A stretch of 47,055 nt of DNA. Source: Eisenbergiella porci. GTDB lineage: Bacteria; Bacillota; Clostridia; Lachnospirales; Lachnospiraceae. The stretch spans positions 1 through 47,055 of the forward strand of contig NZ_VUMI01000044.1 of NCBI RefSeq assembly GCF_009696275.1, written 5' to 3'. The stretch's first letter is position 1, and each line of letters starts with the position of its first letter. Positions 17,047-25,862 of the stretch are shown here, piece after piece. The translations under genes were made by a program, and so were the position numbers. The notes beneath the pieces were generated by a model. It was given only the letters and a program-made list of their open reading frames with translations. It did not search any database and was not told the origin of the DNA.

Positions 17047-17172
17047 ATGTGCGTATCAAAACGAGCGGAACTTGATTATCTGATCTGTAATGCACCTCTT
17101 GAATATTCTGACCTTATCTTGAATGGCAATCCCGAGACATATTTGAAAACTGTAACTGAATATAAAATATTG
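17047..17172 (+). pseudogene. N-terminal fragment of an unknown gene
   Basis: Starts properly (GGAGG then ATG 17047) and reads MCVSKRAELDYLICNAPLEY, then NPETYLKTVTEYKILD, before running out of frame into MarR-like sequence near 17172. I do not recognise the family. The abrupt change from one gene's start to the middle of another marks a deletion or recombination joint. Confidence 0.45.
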
Positions 17173-17437
17173 GATAGTGACAATGAACAATGTCATTACC
17201 AGAATGCGAAAGGACGGTCTGCTGGAATACAGCAGTGCGCACTCTATTGGGCGTGAAAAGGCATTTGTTCTGTCGGAAAAGGGTACCGGCTATATCGCAC
17301 CATTGCTGGCTTCGCTGGAAGGAATGGAAACCGGGGCGCTGGAACTGCTCGGCGATGAAAAGCTGGCCATGCTGACAGGGCTTTTATCGGATTATAATAA
17401 GGCATTATGTACCGTTATGGAGGAACAACAGGAATAA
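17173..17437 (+). pseudogene. MarR-family regulator, C-terminal half
   Basis: The fragment begins inside the winged helix (NNVITRMRKDGLLEY, then the wing HSIGREKAFVLSEKG) and carries the C-terminal dimerisation helix. About 60 N-terminal residues and a start are missing. The stop is directly followed by the MATE start, the usual MarR-MATE operon arrangement. Confidence 0.65.
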
Positions 17438-17875
17438 ATGGATACGATTGCATTTTACGGAAAAGAAAAAATCAGCAAAATACTTCTGAAATTGGCTCCG
17501 CCTGTAATGCTGGCACAGCTCATTCAGGCGCTGTATAACATTATTGATAGCCTTTTCATCGGAAGATTTTCCGATGATGGTTTAACGGCTCTGTCCATCG
17601 TATATCCGCTTCAGCTTTTGATGATCGCTCTTGCAGTGGGAACAGGTGTTGGGATCAACACCATCATTGCCGCTAAGCTTGGTGAAGGCCGGGAAAAGGA
17701 AGCCAATGAATACGCTGGTGTGGGTACTCCGTTGGCCACAGTCCTTTGGCTTTTGTTTGCCCTGATCTGCTGGCTCATTATGCCCGCTTATGCCAGGATG
17801 TCCACTGAATCCGAAACGATCATTCAGGATGTAATCACTTACGGCAGGATGAGGTTTCAACAGATTTCTTATTAA
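17438..17875 (+). pseudogene. MATE efflux transporter, N-terminal third
   Basis: A multidrug/toxin exporter fragment: KISKILLKLAPPVMLAQLIQ, ALYNIIDSLFIGRF, GTGVGINTIIAAKLGEG and two further membrane segments are typical of MATE proteins. Homology stops at VITYGR near 17846; the remaining codons up to the stop at 17875 read through another gene's sequence out of frame. The open frame is 145 aa against about 450 aa for the family, so it cannot form a transporter. Confidence 0.8.
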
Positions 17876-18266
17876 AGGATGCAAAAACAGAAAAGAGTGC
17901 TGACGAAAAGGGATATTATGTGAGCAGGGAAATGGCGGAGGCATATATTATCAGTGAGAAAAAAGTCTGAAGGAATTATCGAAGGAGTATGCTTTCCGAA
18001 AAAAGAGATATGTGGCCGTGGCCATTCCCTGTACGGTGCTGTTTATTATCGGCGTTTTGGTTCTGGGCTTTACAGCGAGGGGATATATTGCATGGTCGGA
18101 TTTTCATTCCTTTGTTTTCCTTGGATTTGCGGCAGGCATCTTTGGGTTTGTGTACTCTGCCGGTGTTATGGAAGCGTACGAATTGCTGGTGGAAAATGAG
18201 CAGTATTCGTCACGCATATTTTTCAGGATAAAACGGAAGATCAAGGAGAAGCTTGACAGAATCTGA
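17845..18266 (+). pseudogene. C-terminal fragment of a membrane-anchored regulator, frameshifted
   Basis: Reads DEVSTDFLLKDAKTEKSAD, then GYYVSREMAEAYIISEKK, and continues one frame over as KELSKEYAFRKKRYVAVAI with two membrane helices. The shift falls in a six-A run (17958-17963); one more A would restore the frame. The GYYVSREMAE motif before membrane helices is familiar from XRE-type regulators with membrane tails (memory-based). The start and any HTH domain are missing. Confidence 0.5.
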
Positions 18267-18356
18267 TTGCTGCCTGCAGATCTTGATGCATAAAAGTCAT
18301 TATAATCCATCTGCCATCCGGGATGTTGTTTCTTCAATAAAAAATCACATTCAGTC

Positions 18357-18386
18357 TTGACACAGGAAATCACCTCATGATAGGAT
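18357..18386 (+). promoter_or_regulatory. Candidate promoter of amino-acid ABC operon
   Basis: TTGACA (18357-18362) with TAGGAT (18381-18386), spacer 18. A leader hairpin AGGAAT..ATTCCT (about 18430-18454) lies just before the GAGGAGG ribosome site. Confidence 0.55.
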
Positions 18387-18472
18387 ATTGCCAGTGATGA
18401 TTTAGTATGATAAATCGATAAATTAGTAAAGGAATGCTGTGGGACAGTATTCCTGCATGAGGAGGAAGAACT

Positions 18473-19417
18473 ATGAAAAAGGCAGCGGCAATTCTGTTGG
18501 CAGGTGTGATGGCGTTTGGCCTGATCGGCTGCGGCGGTACACAGACATCAGGAAGCGGACAGGCCGGAGGCGCGGCACAGGAGAGCAGTGCGGCAGCGGA
18601 TAACGCGGCGGCAGAAAGCACAGCGGCGGAAAGCGTACAGGAGGAAGAAAGCAGCACGCAGGCGCAGAGTGCGGATGCGGCGGCGGACGGAGAAGGACGC
18701 CAGTTTATTGTTGGCTTCGATGCGGAATTCCCGCCTTATGGTTATAAGGATGAGAGCGGTGAATATGCGGGATTTGATCTGGATCTGGCGGCTGAGGTAT
18801 GCAAGCGTCAGGGCTGGGAGCTGGTAAAGCAGCCCATTGACTGGGATTCCAAGGATATGGAGCTGGATTCCGGAGCGATTGACTGCATCTGGAACGGATT
18901 TACAATGAACGGCAGGGAGGCTCAGTATACCTTCAGCGTGCCTTATGTGGATAACAGCCAGGTATTTGTGGTGGCTGAGGACGCGGGAATTGAAACGAAA
19001 TCGGATCTGGCAGGCAAGGCAGTGGGAGTACAGAAGGATTCCTCCGCGCTGGCAGCCCTGGAAGGGGATGAAAAGGCGCTGGCCGATACCTTTGCGGCGC
19101 TGAACCAGTATGCGGATTATAATACGGCATTTATGGATCTGGAAGCGGGCGCCATTGATGCCCTGGCCATTGATATCGGCGTTGCCAATTACCAGATTGC
19201 CTCCAGAGACGGCGGCTATGTGATTCTGGACGGCGAGGCTCATAAGGAATACCTGTCCACAGAGCAGTACGGCATCGGCTTTAAGAAGGGCAATGAGGAG
19301 CTGAAAAATACGGTTGAAGCGACCCTGATGGAGATGGCTGAGGACGGCACCTTTAAGCAGATAGCGGAAAAGTACGCAGATTACGGACTGCTTGACAGCA
19401 TCTGCCTTGGAAAATAA
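18473..19417 (+). CDS. Amino-acid ABC transporter substrate-binding lipoprotein
   Basis: Solute-binding protein family 3, 314 aa. A lipoprotein signal is clear (lipobox LIGC, C20), followed by an Ala/Ser/Glu linker to about residue 70, then the binding domain starting FIVGFDAEFPPYGYKD. Typical features are GEYAGFDLDLAAEVCKR and GIGFKKGNEEL near the end. The permease and ATPase follow. The ligand is a polar amino acid or cystine by family; which one cannot be read from the sequence. A terminator between this gene and the permease should make the binding protein more abundant than the other subunits. Confidence 0.9.
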   Translation: MKKAAAILLAGVMAFGLIGCGGTQTSGSGQAGGAAQESSAAADNAAAESTAAESVQEEESSTQAQSADAAADGEGRQFIVGFDAEFPPYGYKDESGEYAGFDLDLAAEVCKRQGWELVKQPIDWDSKDMELDSGAIDCIWNGFTMNGREAQYTFSVPYVDNSQVFVVAEDAGIETKSDLAGKAVGVQKDSSALAALEGDEKALADTFAALNQYADYNTAFMDLEAGAIDALAIDIGVANYQIASRDGGYVILDGEAHKEYLSTEQYGIGFKKGNEELKNTVEATLMEMAEDGTFKQIAEKYADYGLLDSICLGK

Positions 19418-19569
19418 CAGAAGCTGGCTGAAGCCGCCTGGAAGAATTACGAAAGCGGTTCCCGTCCGGCTGCCAGGCCGCTGCCGGAGACGGTTTGAAA
19501 GGGATTTTTGAAGCCGCCGGTAAGTCAGTGAATAAATATTGATGATTCTCGGATAGAGATTCGGAAGGA

Positions 19570-19592
19570 AAGCCGCAACAGCGGCTTTTTTC
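19570..19592 (+). terminator. Intra-operon terminator
   Basis: AAGCCGC, AACA, GCGGCTT stem followed by six T. It lies between the binding-protein and permease genes, giving partial termination or separating transcription units. Confidence 0.85.
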
Positions 19593-19650
19593 CGGTTAAG
19601 GAATTCGGGAAAGCCCGAAGCAAACGAAAGAAAGATAAGTGGAGGAAGCC

Positions 19651-20304
19651 ATGGAATTGGGAAATATGCTGCAGCAGCTCGCAGGGGGTATGCTGATTAC
19701 AACGGAGATTTTTGTATTGACCCTGTTGTTCTCCCTGCCGCTGGGATTGTTTTTATCCTTTGGAAGGATGTCCAAAATCGGGGTGCTTCGTTTCATAACG
19801 AAAATTTACATATCGGTAATGAGGGGAACGCCGCTGATGCTGCAGCTGATTGTTGTGTATTTTGCGCCTTATTATGTGTTCGGCATGAAAATATCCAAGG
19901 GCTACCGGATGGTGGCGGTAATCCTGGCCTTTGTGCTGAATTATGCGGCGTACTTTGCGGAGATTTACCGTTCCGGAATCGAGTCCATGCCGGTGGGACA
20001 ATATGAGGCGGCTAAAATTCTGGGCTACAGCCGTGCGCAGACCTTTGTAAAAATCATTCTGCCCCAGGTGATTAAGCGGGTGCTCCCTGCGGTGACAAAT
20101 GAAATGATAACGCTGGTAAAGGATACCTCCCTGGCCTTTGTGCTTACCGTGACGGAGATGTTTACCATCGCCAAGCAGATAGCGGCGGCCCAGGCCTCCG
20201 TAGCTCCGCTGATGGCGGCCGGCGTATTTTATTATATTTTCAATCTGGTAGTTGCCATGGTGATGGAGCATGTGGAAAAACGCCTGAATTATTACAGAGG
20301 TTAA
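19651..20304 (+). CDS. Amino-acid ABC transporter permease
   Basis: A 217-aa HisM/GlnP-type permease with about five membrane helices. The signature is SVMRGTPLMLQL near the N-terminus and the ATPase-contacting EAA loop is EAAKILGYSRAQTFVKIILPQ. ATG 19651 is chosen because GTGGAGGAAGCC gives a ribosome site just upstream; the GTG at 19639 overlaps that site. It works with the preceding binding protein and the next ATPase. Confidence 0.9.
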   Translation: MELGNMLQQLAGGMLITTEIFVLTLLFSLPLGLFLSFGRMSKIGVLRFITKIYISVMRGTPLMLQLIVVYFAPYYVFGMKISKGYRMVAVILAFVLNYAAYFAEIYRSGIESMPVGQYEAAKILGYSRAQTFVKIILPQVIKRVLPAVTNEMITLVKDTSLAFVLTVTEMFTIAKQIAAAQASVAPLMAAGVFYYIFNLVVAMVMEHVEKRLNYYRG

Positions 20305-20402
20305 GGCAAAAGAAGCCTGGGAAAATGCAGGGGAAGCGGTTCCCCGGTATTTCCGGGCTCCGTTTCTACACAGAGTACACGGATAGGAGAAAAAGGAACA
20401 AA

Positions 20403-21167
20403 ATGAGCCGGAATTTTCTTGAAATCAATCATATGAAAAAAAGCTTTGGGGATCTGGAGGTTATCAAGGATATTTCCCTGACCGTAAAGGAAGGGGAGGT
20501 GGTTTCCATCATAGGGCCTTCGGGCTCAGGGAAGTCTACGCTGCTTCGCTGCGCCACCATGCTGGAAAAAATGGACGGCGGGGAGCTTTCCTTTCTGGGG
20601 GAGAAGGCCGCCCATGAGGAAAACGGCAGGTGCGTGTATGCCTCCAGGGCGGATTTAAAGCGGATCCATAAGCATTTTGGACTGGTGTTCCAGAGCTTTA
20701 ACCTGTTCCCGCATTACAGCGTCCTGAAAAATATCATAGATGCGCCCATGACGGTGGACGGCATTTCCAGGAAGGAAGCGGAGGCACGCGCCGAAAAGCT
20801 GCTGGCCCAGCTGGGCCTGTCCGATAAAAAGGATGCTTATCCCTATCAGCTTTCCGGCGGACAGCAGCAGCGTGTTTCCATTGCGCGTGCGCTGGCCCTG
20901 CAGCCGAAAATCCTGTTTTTTGACGAACCAACCTCAGCGCTGGATCCGGAGCTGACCGGGGAGGTGTTAAAGGTAATCAGACAGCTGGCGCAGGAGCATA
21001 TGACAATGATCATTGTAACCCATGAAATGCAGTTTGCCAGGGAGCTTTCCGACCGGATCATCTTTATGGAGCAGGGCGTAATTTGTCAGGAAGGAACGCC
21101 GGAGGAGCTTTTCAGTTCACCTAATGCACGGGTCCGTGAGTTCATCGGGCGTGTGATGAACGTGTAA
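20403..21167 (+). CDS. Amino-acid ABC transporter ATP-binding protein
   Basis: A 254-aa ATPase of the polar amino-acid class (GlnQ/HisP-like). Walker A GPSGSGKST, signature LSGGQQQR and Walker B ILFFDEPTSALDPE are all intact, with the switch histidine in VTHEMQFA. ATG 20403 has AAAAAGGAAC upstream; a longer frame lacks a site. It is the last gene of the importer operon, about 100 nt after the permease. Confidence 0.92.
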   Translation: MSRNFLEINHMKKSFGDLEVIKDISLTVKEGEVVSIIGPSGSGKSTLLRCATMLEKMDGGELSFLGEKAAHEENGRCVYASRADLKRIHKHFGLVFQSFNLFPHYSVLKNIIDAPMTVDGISRKEAEARAEKLLAQLGLSDKKDAYPYQLSGGQQQRVSIARALALQPKILFFDEPTSALDPELTGEVLKVIRQLAQEHMTMIIVTHEMQFARELSDRIIFMEQGVICQEGTPEELFSSPNARVREFIGRVMNV

Positions 21168-21314
21168 GTTTTCTTGATTTTTGAAAAGCGGTGAGATATA
21201 CTTGTTTCAGTTATGCTGTCCTTTCCCGGGAAAATCATGGCAGCAAGGTCAGGCATTTTGCAGCGGGAAGGGTATGTGCAGGTTAATTGTTCAGTAAATG
21301 AAAAGCAGAAGGTT

Positions 21315-21334
21315 TCAGGACAGGCTGTCCTGAC
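21315..21334 (+). promoter_or_regulatory. Leader hairpin of purB
   Basis: TCAGGACA/TGTCCTGA stem with a 4-nt loop, about 17 nt before the AAAGGAG ribosome site. There is no T tract. Role unknown. Confidence 0.4.
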
Positions 21335-21366
21335 GGAACAATCTAAGTATAAAGGAGTTGCCGTTT

Positions 21367-22806
21367 ATGAGTGATAATATGGACAGATATGTAAGCCCGC
21401 TTTCGGAGCGTTATGCGAGCAGGGAAATGCAGTACATTTTTTCCCCGGATATGAAATTCCGCACCTGGAGAAGGCTGTGGATCGCCCTGGCGGAGACGGA
21501 GAAGGAGCTGGGCCTTCCCATTACGGAGGAGCAGATCGCAGAATTAAAGGCCCATGCGGAGGATATCAACTATGAGGTTGCCCAAGCAAGGGAAAAAGAG
21601 GTGCGCCATGATGTTATGAGCCATGTTTATGCTTACGGCGTGCAGTGCCCGAAGGCGAAGGGGATTATCCATCTGGGGGCCACCTCCTGCTATGTGGGTG
21701 ACAACACGGATATCATTGTGATGACGGAAGCGCTGAAGCTGGTGAAAAAGAAGCTTGTGAACGTGCTGGCGGAGCTTGCTTCCTTTGCCGGAAAATATAA
21801 GGATCTGCCCACCCTGGCATTCACCCATTTCCAGCCGGCCCAGCCCACAACGGTAGGCAAGCGCGCAACCCTGTGGATGCAGGAATTTTACCTGGATCTG
21901 GAGGATCTGGATTATGTGCTTTCCACTATGAAGCTGCTTGGCTCCAAGGGAACTACGGGAACACAGGCCTCTTTCCTGGAGCTGTTTGACGGCGATATGG
22001 ACAAGGTAAATGCGCTCGATCCCATGATTGCGGAAAAAATGGGCTTTCAGGCCTGCTATCCGGTATCCGGGCAGACCTATTCCCGTAAAATAGATACAAG
22101 AGTGCTCAACGTGCTGGCGGGAATCGCGGCAAGCGCCACCAAGATGTCCAATGACATCCGGCTTCTCCAGCATCTGAAGGAAGTGGAGGAACCTTTCGAG
22201 AAGAACCAGATAGGTTCCTCGGCCATGGCTTATAAGAGAAATCCCATGCGTAGTGAACGGATTGCGTCCCTTTCCCGCTATGTGATTGCGGATGCGCTCA
22301 ATCCGGCGATTACCTCTGCAACCCAGTGGTTTGAACGTACCCTGGATGATTCCGCCAACAAGCGGCTGAGCGTGCCGGAAGGCTTCCTGGCTGTGGACGG
22401 CATCCTGGATCTGTGCTTGAATGTGGTGGACGGCCTGGTGGTATATCCGAAGGTCATTGAAAAACGGCTTATGAGCGAACTGCCTTTTATGGCAACGGAA
22501 AATATTATGATGGATGCGGTGAAAAAAGGCGGCGACCGCCAGGAGCTGCATGAAAAAATCCGGGAACTGTCCATGGAAGCCGGCAGGCGGGTGAAAGCGG
22601 AGGGCAAAGACAATAACCTGCTGGAGCTCATCGCACAGGAACCCATGTTTATGACTACCGCTGAAGAACTGACCGAAACCATGGACCCTTCCAAATATAT
22701 TGGCTGTGCCCCGGCACAGGTGGAAAGCTTCCTGAAGGATGTAATCGGGCCTGTGCTTGAGGAAAATAAAGAACTGCTGGGCGTGAAAGCGGAAATTAAT
22801 GTGTAA
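21367..22806 (+). CDS. purB: Adenylosuccinate lyase
   Basis: Purine synthesis enzyme acting at two steps: SAICAR to AICAR, and adenylosuccinate to AMP with fumarate release. The 479-aa protein shows the fumarase/aspartase signature GSSAMAYKRNPMRSER with the catalytic serine loop, HLGATSCYVGDNTD and THFQPAQPTTVGKR. The length fits the longer PurB class found in Clostridia. ATG 21367 follows AAAGGAG by 9 nt. purA lies 15.6 kb downstream in its own unit. A terminator follows at 22855. Confidence 0.95.
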   Translation: MSDNMDRYVSPLSERYASREMQYIFSPDMKFRTWRRLWIALAETEKELGLPITEEQIAELKAHAEDINYEVAQAREKEVRHDVMSHVYAYGVQCPKAKGIIHLGATSCYVGDNTDIIVMTEALKLVKKKLVNVLAELASFAGKYKDLPTLAFTHFQPAQPTTVGKRATLWMQEFYLDLEDLDYVLSTMKLLGSKGTTGTQASFLELFDGDMDKVNALDPMIAEKMGFQACYPVSGQTYSRKIDTRVLNVLAGIAASATKMSNDIRLLQHLKEVEEPFEKNQIGSSAMAYKRNPMRSERIASLSRYVIADALNPAITSATQWFERTLDDSANKRLSVPEGFLAVDGILDLCLNVVDGLVVYPKVIEKRLMSELPFMATENIMMDAVKKGGDRQELHEKIRELSMEAGRRVKAEGKDNNLLELIAQEPMFMTTAEELTETMDPSKYIGCAPAQVESFLKDVIGPVLEENKELLGVKAEINV

Positions 22807-22819
22807 TAGCGGTTTACAG

Positions 22820-22850
22820 GATAAGGATAAGATAAGATAAGATAAGATAA
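22820..22850. repeat. GATAA pentanucleotide repeats
   Basis: Five perfect tandem GATAA units (22826-22850) plus one offset unit (22820-22824), directly after purB and before its terminator. A candidate slippage tract, noncoding here. Confidence 0.9.
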
Positions 22851-22854
22851 GAAG

Positions 22855-22881
22855 AGGCTCTGCGGCGGCAGAGCCTTCTTT
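22855..22881 (+). terminator. Terminator after purB
   Basis: AGGCTCTG/CAGAGCCT stem, 6-nt loop, then TCTTT. Confidence 0.8.
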
Positions 22882-22895
22882 GGAATAAAAAGGAA

Positions 22896-23039
22896 ATGTG
22901 GAAAGCCCCGGTTAAAGTCTGGATCCGGGATATGTATGAGGAACGGAAATGGAAATCGGAACGTAAGAAAGAAAATAAACAGGCAGGAAAAAGAGCTGTA
23001 GAACCGGTGGCGGCAGATCTTAAAGATTTATTTGACTGA
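22896..23039 (+). CDS. Small hypothetical ORF (47 aa)
   Basis: Lys/Glu-rich frame beginning MWKAPVKVWIRDMYEERKW and ending KDLFD, with AAAAGGA just upstream (short spacing). It could be a small protein or a chance frame in an otherwise empty 250-nt gap. No family recognised. Confidence 0.3.
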   Translation: MWKAPVKVWIRDMYEERKWKSERKKENKQAGKRAVEPVAADLKDLFD

Positions 23040-23128
23040 CAGACAACGCAGTGCAGAATTGTCATTATATATAAAGACTTACATGCGCAGTTCCATTATA
23101 ATTACATACAAAATGGGAGCGATAATAT

Positions 23129-23944
23129 ATGGATAAAAATGGTTACCTGAAGCAGTACTACGGCAGTTACCGGGAAGATGCCCGTCTGTCTGCTGCAAAG
23201 CACGGCCTGGTGGAATATCTGACGACAATGAAATACATCCATAAATTTCTGGAACGGGGAATGCGTATTTTAGAGGTGGGAGCCGGAACCGGGCGCTATT
23301 CCCTTGCATTGGCGAAAGAAGGCTTCCGGGTAGATGCGGTGGAACTTCTGGAACACAACCTTAATATCCTGCGGTCAAAAACGGAGGATGGCATGAGACT
23401 TCAGGCAGTACAGGGAGATGCCCTGGATTTGTCCCGCTATCAGGAGAATACGTTTGACATAACCCTTCTTCTCGGGCCGATGTATCATCTTTATACGCAG
23501 GATGAAAGGAAGAAAGCACTGGAGGAAGCCGCACGGGTAATCCGTGAAAACGGGATTCTGTATATCGCCTACTGCATGAATGAGCCAACTGTGGTGGGAG
23601 AACTGTTTGCCCGGGGAACCATTTACGACTGCCTGGAGAAAGGAAAGCTGACGGAGGATTTCCATTTTACCGTGCAGCCGGAGGATCTGTTTGCACTGGT
23701 GCGGACAGAGGATATTGCGGAACTGAACCAATCTGTACAGGTGGAACGGATCTGCCTGACAGCCACTGACGGCGCAACCGGATATATGCGCCCTGTCATA
23801 GACAATATGAACGATGAACAATTTGCTATCTATATGAAATACCATCTGGCGGTCTGTGAAAGGCAGGATCTGATAGGGGCAAGCCACCATACGCTGGATA
23901 TTCTGCGAAAAAGGGCCACGGCTTCCGGTACAAAACGTGAATAA
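23129..23944 (+). CDS. Class I SAM-dependent methyltransferase
   Basis: An intact 271-aa methyltransferase. Motif I ILEVGAGTGRYSL (about 48-60) binds SAM, VDAVELLEHNL ends strand 2 with an acidic residue, FDITLLLGPMYHL is motif IV and ILYIAYCMN follows. The substrate is unknown; the GPMYHLY motif is common in small-molecule methyltransferases of Clostridia. GGGAG precedes the start. It is transcribed alone, between the purB terminator and the argS leader promoter. Confidence 0.85.
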   Translation: MDKNGYLKQYYGSYREDARLSAAKHGLVEYLTTMKYIHKFLERGMRILEVGAGTGRYSLALAKEGFRVDAVELLEHNLNILRSKTEDGMRLQAVQGDALDLSRYQENTFDITLLLGPMYHLYTQDERKKALEEAARVIRENGILYIAYCMNEPTVVGELFARGTIYDCLEKGKLTEDFHFTVQPEDLFALVRTEDIAELNQSVQVERICLTATDGATGYMRPVIDNMNDEQFAIYMKYHLAVCERQDLIGASHHTLDILRKRATASGTKRE

Positions 23945-23967
23945 AAAACTTAAGTATAAAAAAGTAA

Positions 23968-23996
23968 TTGCAATACTTGATAATTCATGCTATAAA
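23968..23996 (+). promoter_or_regulatory. Promoter of the argS leader
   Basis: TTGCAA (23968-23973), 17-bp spacer, TATAAA (23991-23996); the start site would be near 24003, just before the leader-peptide ribosome site. Confidence 0.7.
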
Positions 23997-24026
23997 TAGA
24001 CATTATAACTTTCAAAGGAGCGAATT

Positions 24027-24068
24027 ATGAGTCAATTATTCTCACTTTCCATTCGACGCAGACGATGA
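24027..24068 (+). CDS. Arginine-rich leader peptide (13 aa)
   Basis: MSQLFSLSIRRRR followed by UGA, with AAAGGAG 6 nt upstream. Four consecutive arginine codons (CGA CGC AGA CGA) precede the stop, as expected of a peptide whose translation measures charged tRNA-Arg. It sits within the attenuator ahead of an arginyl-tRNA synthetase gene. Confidence 0.8.
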   Translation: MSQLFSLSIRRRR

Positions 24069-24182
24069 GGCTTGTATCTTTATAGGTACAGGCTTAATTT
24101 GCTGTGTGCCTATAGAAAGTGAGTTGAATTATATTTATTTTCAAAGCACTGTCGGGCACACACAGCCTGTCAGTGTTTTTTT
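24041..24182 (+). promoter_or_regulatory. Transcription attenuator controlling argS
   Basis: Segment 1 CTCACTTTC (24041-24049, inside the leader peptide) pairs perfectly with GAAAGTGAG (24115-24123). GCTGTGTGCC (24101-24110) can instead pair with GGCACACACAGC (about 24155-24166), the upper part of a terminator (24147-24175) followed by seven T. A ribosome stalled at the Arg codons would cover segment 1, free 24101-24123 and favour the antiterminator. An inner hairpin 24070-24078/24085-24093 adds support. This is the classical peptide-leader logic; its function here is inferred from pairing. Confidence 0.75.
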
Positions 24183-24254
24183 ATTTCCGCGGGCAACGAG
24201 CCAAATAGATGAACTCGCAGAGAAGCAAAGGTTCTCTTGCCGTTTGGTGACTGC
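24180..24254 (+). repeat. Dispersed repeat family 1, copy A
   Basis: Starts TTTATTTCCGCGGGCAACGA, then GCCAAATAG, and ends GTTTGGTGACTGC. Its left and right ends match copy B at 29547-29604; the centre differs. The ends pair to close a hairpin. It begins in the attenuator T tract and separates it from argS. Confidence 0.7.
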
Positions 24255-24390
24255 AATTGAAAACTAAATATCTGATGCAATGCAGTTTTTCTGCCGAAAG
24301 AAACCCGGTACCGTCCCGGCGGGCTGCAGAAGTATTCGAAAGTGCAGGAGCATTTTTCAAATATGCTCTGATGCAAAGAAGGGAGCAAGT

Positions 24391-25862
24391 ATGAAATTAT
24401 TAACGGAGCTGTTATCAGCAGTATTTATGAATGCATTTTCAAAGTGCGAAATTTAAGGGGATCCCTCAGGCGGAAGCAGAGGAAACCATAGTGCTTGATT
24501 ACGGAAATCCCAATGTTGCCAAACCGCTTCATGTCGGCCACCTGCGTTCAGCCATCATCGGGGAAGCCTTAAAAAGAATCATTACAGCGACCGGCAGGAA
24601 AGCGGTTGGGGATGTCCATCTGGGGGATTGGGGCCTTCCGATGGGGCTGGTCCTTGCAGAGCTGGAGGAAAGATACGCAGATACATTGCCCACGCTTACA
24701 GCGGATTTATTAAATGAAATCTATCCGGCCGCGAGCCGGAAAAGTAAAACAAATGAGGTCTTTCTTGAAAAAGCAAGAACGATAACAGCCCGGCTTCAAA
24801 AAGGAGATACGCATTATACAAAAATTTGGTGTAACATGGTTGAGGTATCTGTAAAGGAAATCAGAAAAACCTTTCAAAGACTGGACGTTTCCTTTGATTA
24901 CTGGTATGGGGAAAGTGATTCCAGTAAATATGTGCCTCAGCTGCTGCAGCTGTTAACGGACCGGAACCTGCTTGTAAAAAGCGAAGGCGCACAGGTCGTG
25001 GAGGTTGCAAAGGAGAATGACAAAACGCCGGTCCCTCCTGCGATTATTGTGAAATCCAACGGCTCGGAAGGATACGTGACGACAGATATTGCAGCGATTA
25101 TACAGCGGGAAAAGGATTTCAGACCGGATAAAATATGGTATGTCGTAGATTTCAGGCAGAATTTACACTTTACCCAGGTATTCCGTGTCGCCCGGAAGGC
25201 AGCGCTGATACCAGAAAGCACGGAGCTTGCCCATCTGTGTTTTGGAACGGTAAACGGAAAAGACGGCAAGCCGTTTAAAACCAGGGACGGCGGAGTAATG
25301 CAGCTGTCAGAGCTGCTGGATTCGGTAACAGCCTGTTCCTATGAAAAATTAAAATCATCAGATAATATAGCGGAGGCGGACAAAAAAGCCGCAGCGGAGA
25401 AAATAGGGATAGCCGCGGTGAAATTCGGTGACTTAATTAACCACTATTCCAAGGACTACGTTTTTGATACGGATAAATTTATGGCATCGGAGGGCAAAAC
25501 AGGCGTCTATCTTCTATATACGGCTGCCCGTATCAATTCAATCATCAGGAAAACCGGCCTTAACTGCGGAAAGGTAAAGCTGCAGGGAGTTTATTCAGAA
25601 AGTGAAAGAGAATTATTGTTAAAAATTGCACTCAGCGGCAGCGCTTTTATAAACGCCTTTCATGAGAAAGCCCCCAATATTGTCTGTGAAAATGCTTACC
25701 AGATAGCAGCGGCCTTTTCGAAATTTTACCATGAAAACCATATAATAAGCGAGAAAGATGAAAAGAAAAAAAGCCTCCTGGCTGGCACTATGCGTCATTA
25801 CAAAGGGGATGCTGCTAAAACATCTGGATACATTGGCAATAGAAACAGTGGATGTTATGTAA
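24391..25862 (+). pseudogene. argS: Arginyl-tRNA synthetase, degraded
   Basis: The core is plainly ArgS: ETIVLDYGNPNVAKP, HVGHLRSAIIGEAL (HIGH motif), GDVHLGDWGLPMGL, the KMSKS-region variant FKTRDGG and a DALR-type anticodon domain. At the 5' end ATG 24391 (RBS GGGAG) begins MKLLTELLSAVF like ArgS but stops at 24454; the core resumes in another frame from about 24431, so the roughly 85-residue N-terminal domain is mostly lost. Near the 3' end a seven-A run (25766-25772) shifts the frame; with six A the protein would continue ASWLALCVITKGML and stop at 25860. As read, the core frame runs on to 25984. Probably nonfunctional, so another argS must exist. Confidence 0.8.

Noticed and set aside
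23945-24390. T-box riboswitch before argS
   Set aside because: The conserved T-box sequence is absent; a leader peptide with competing hairpins explains the region better.
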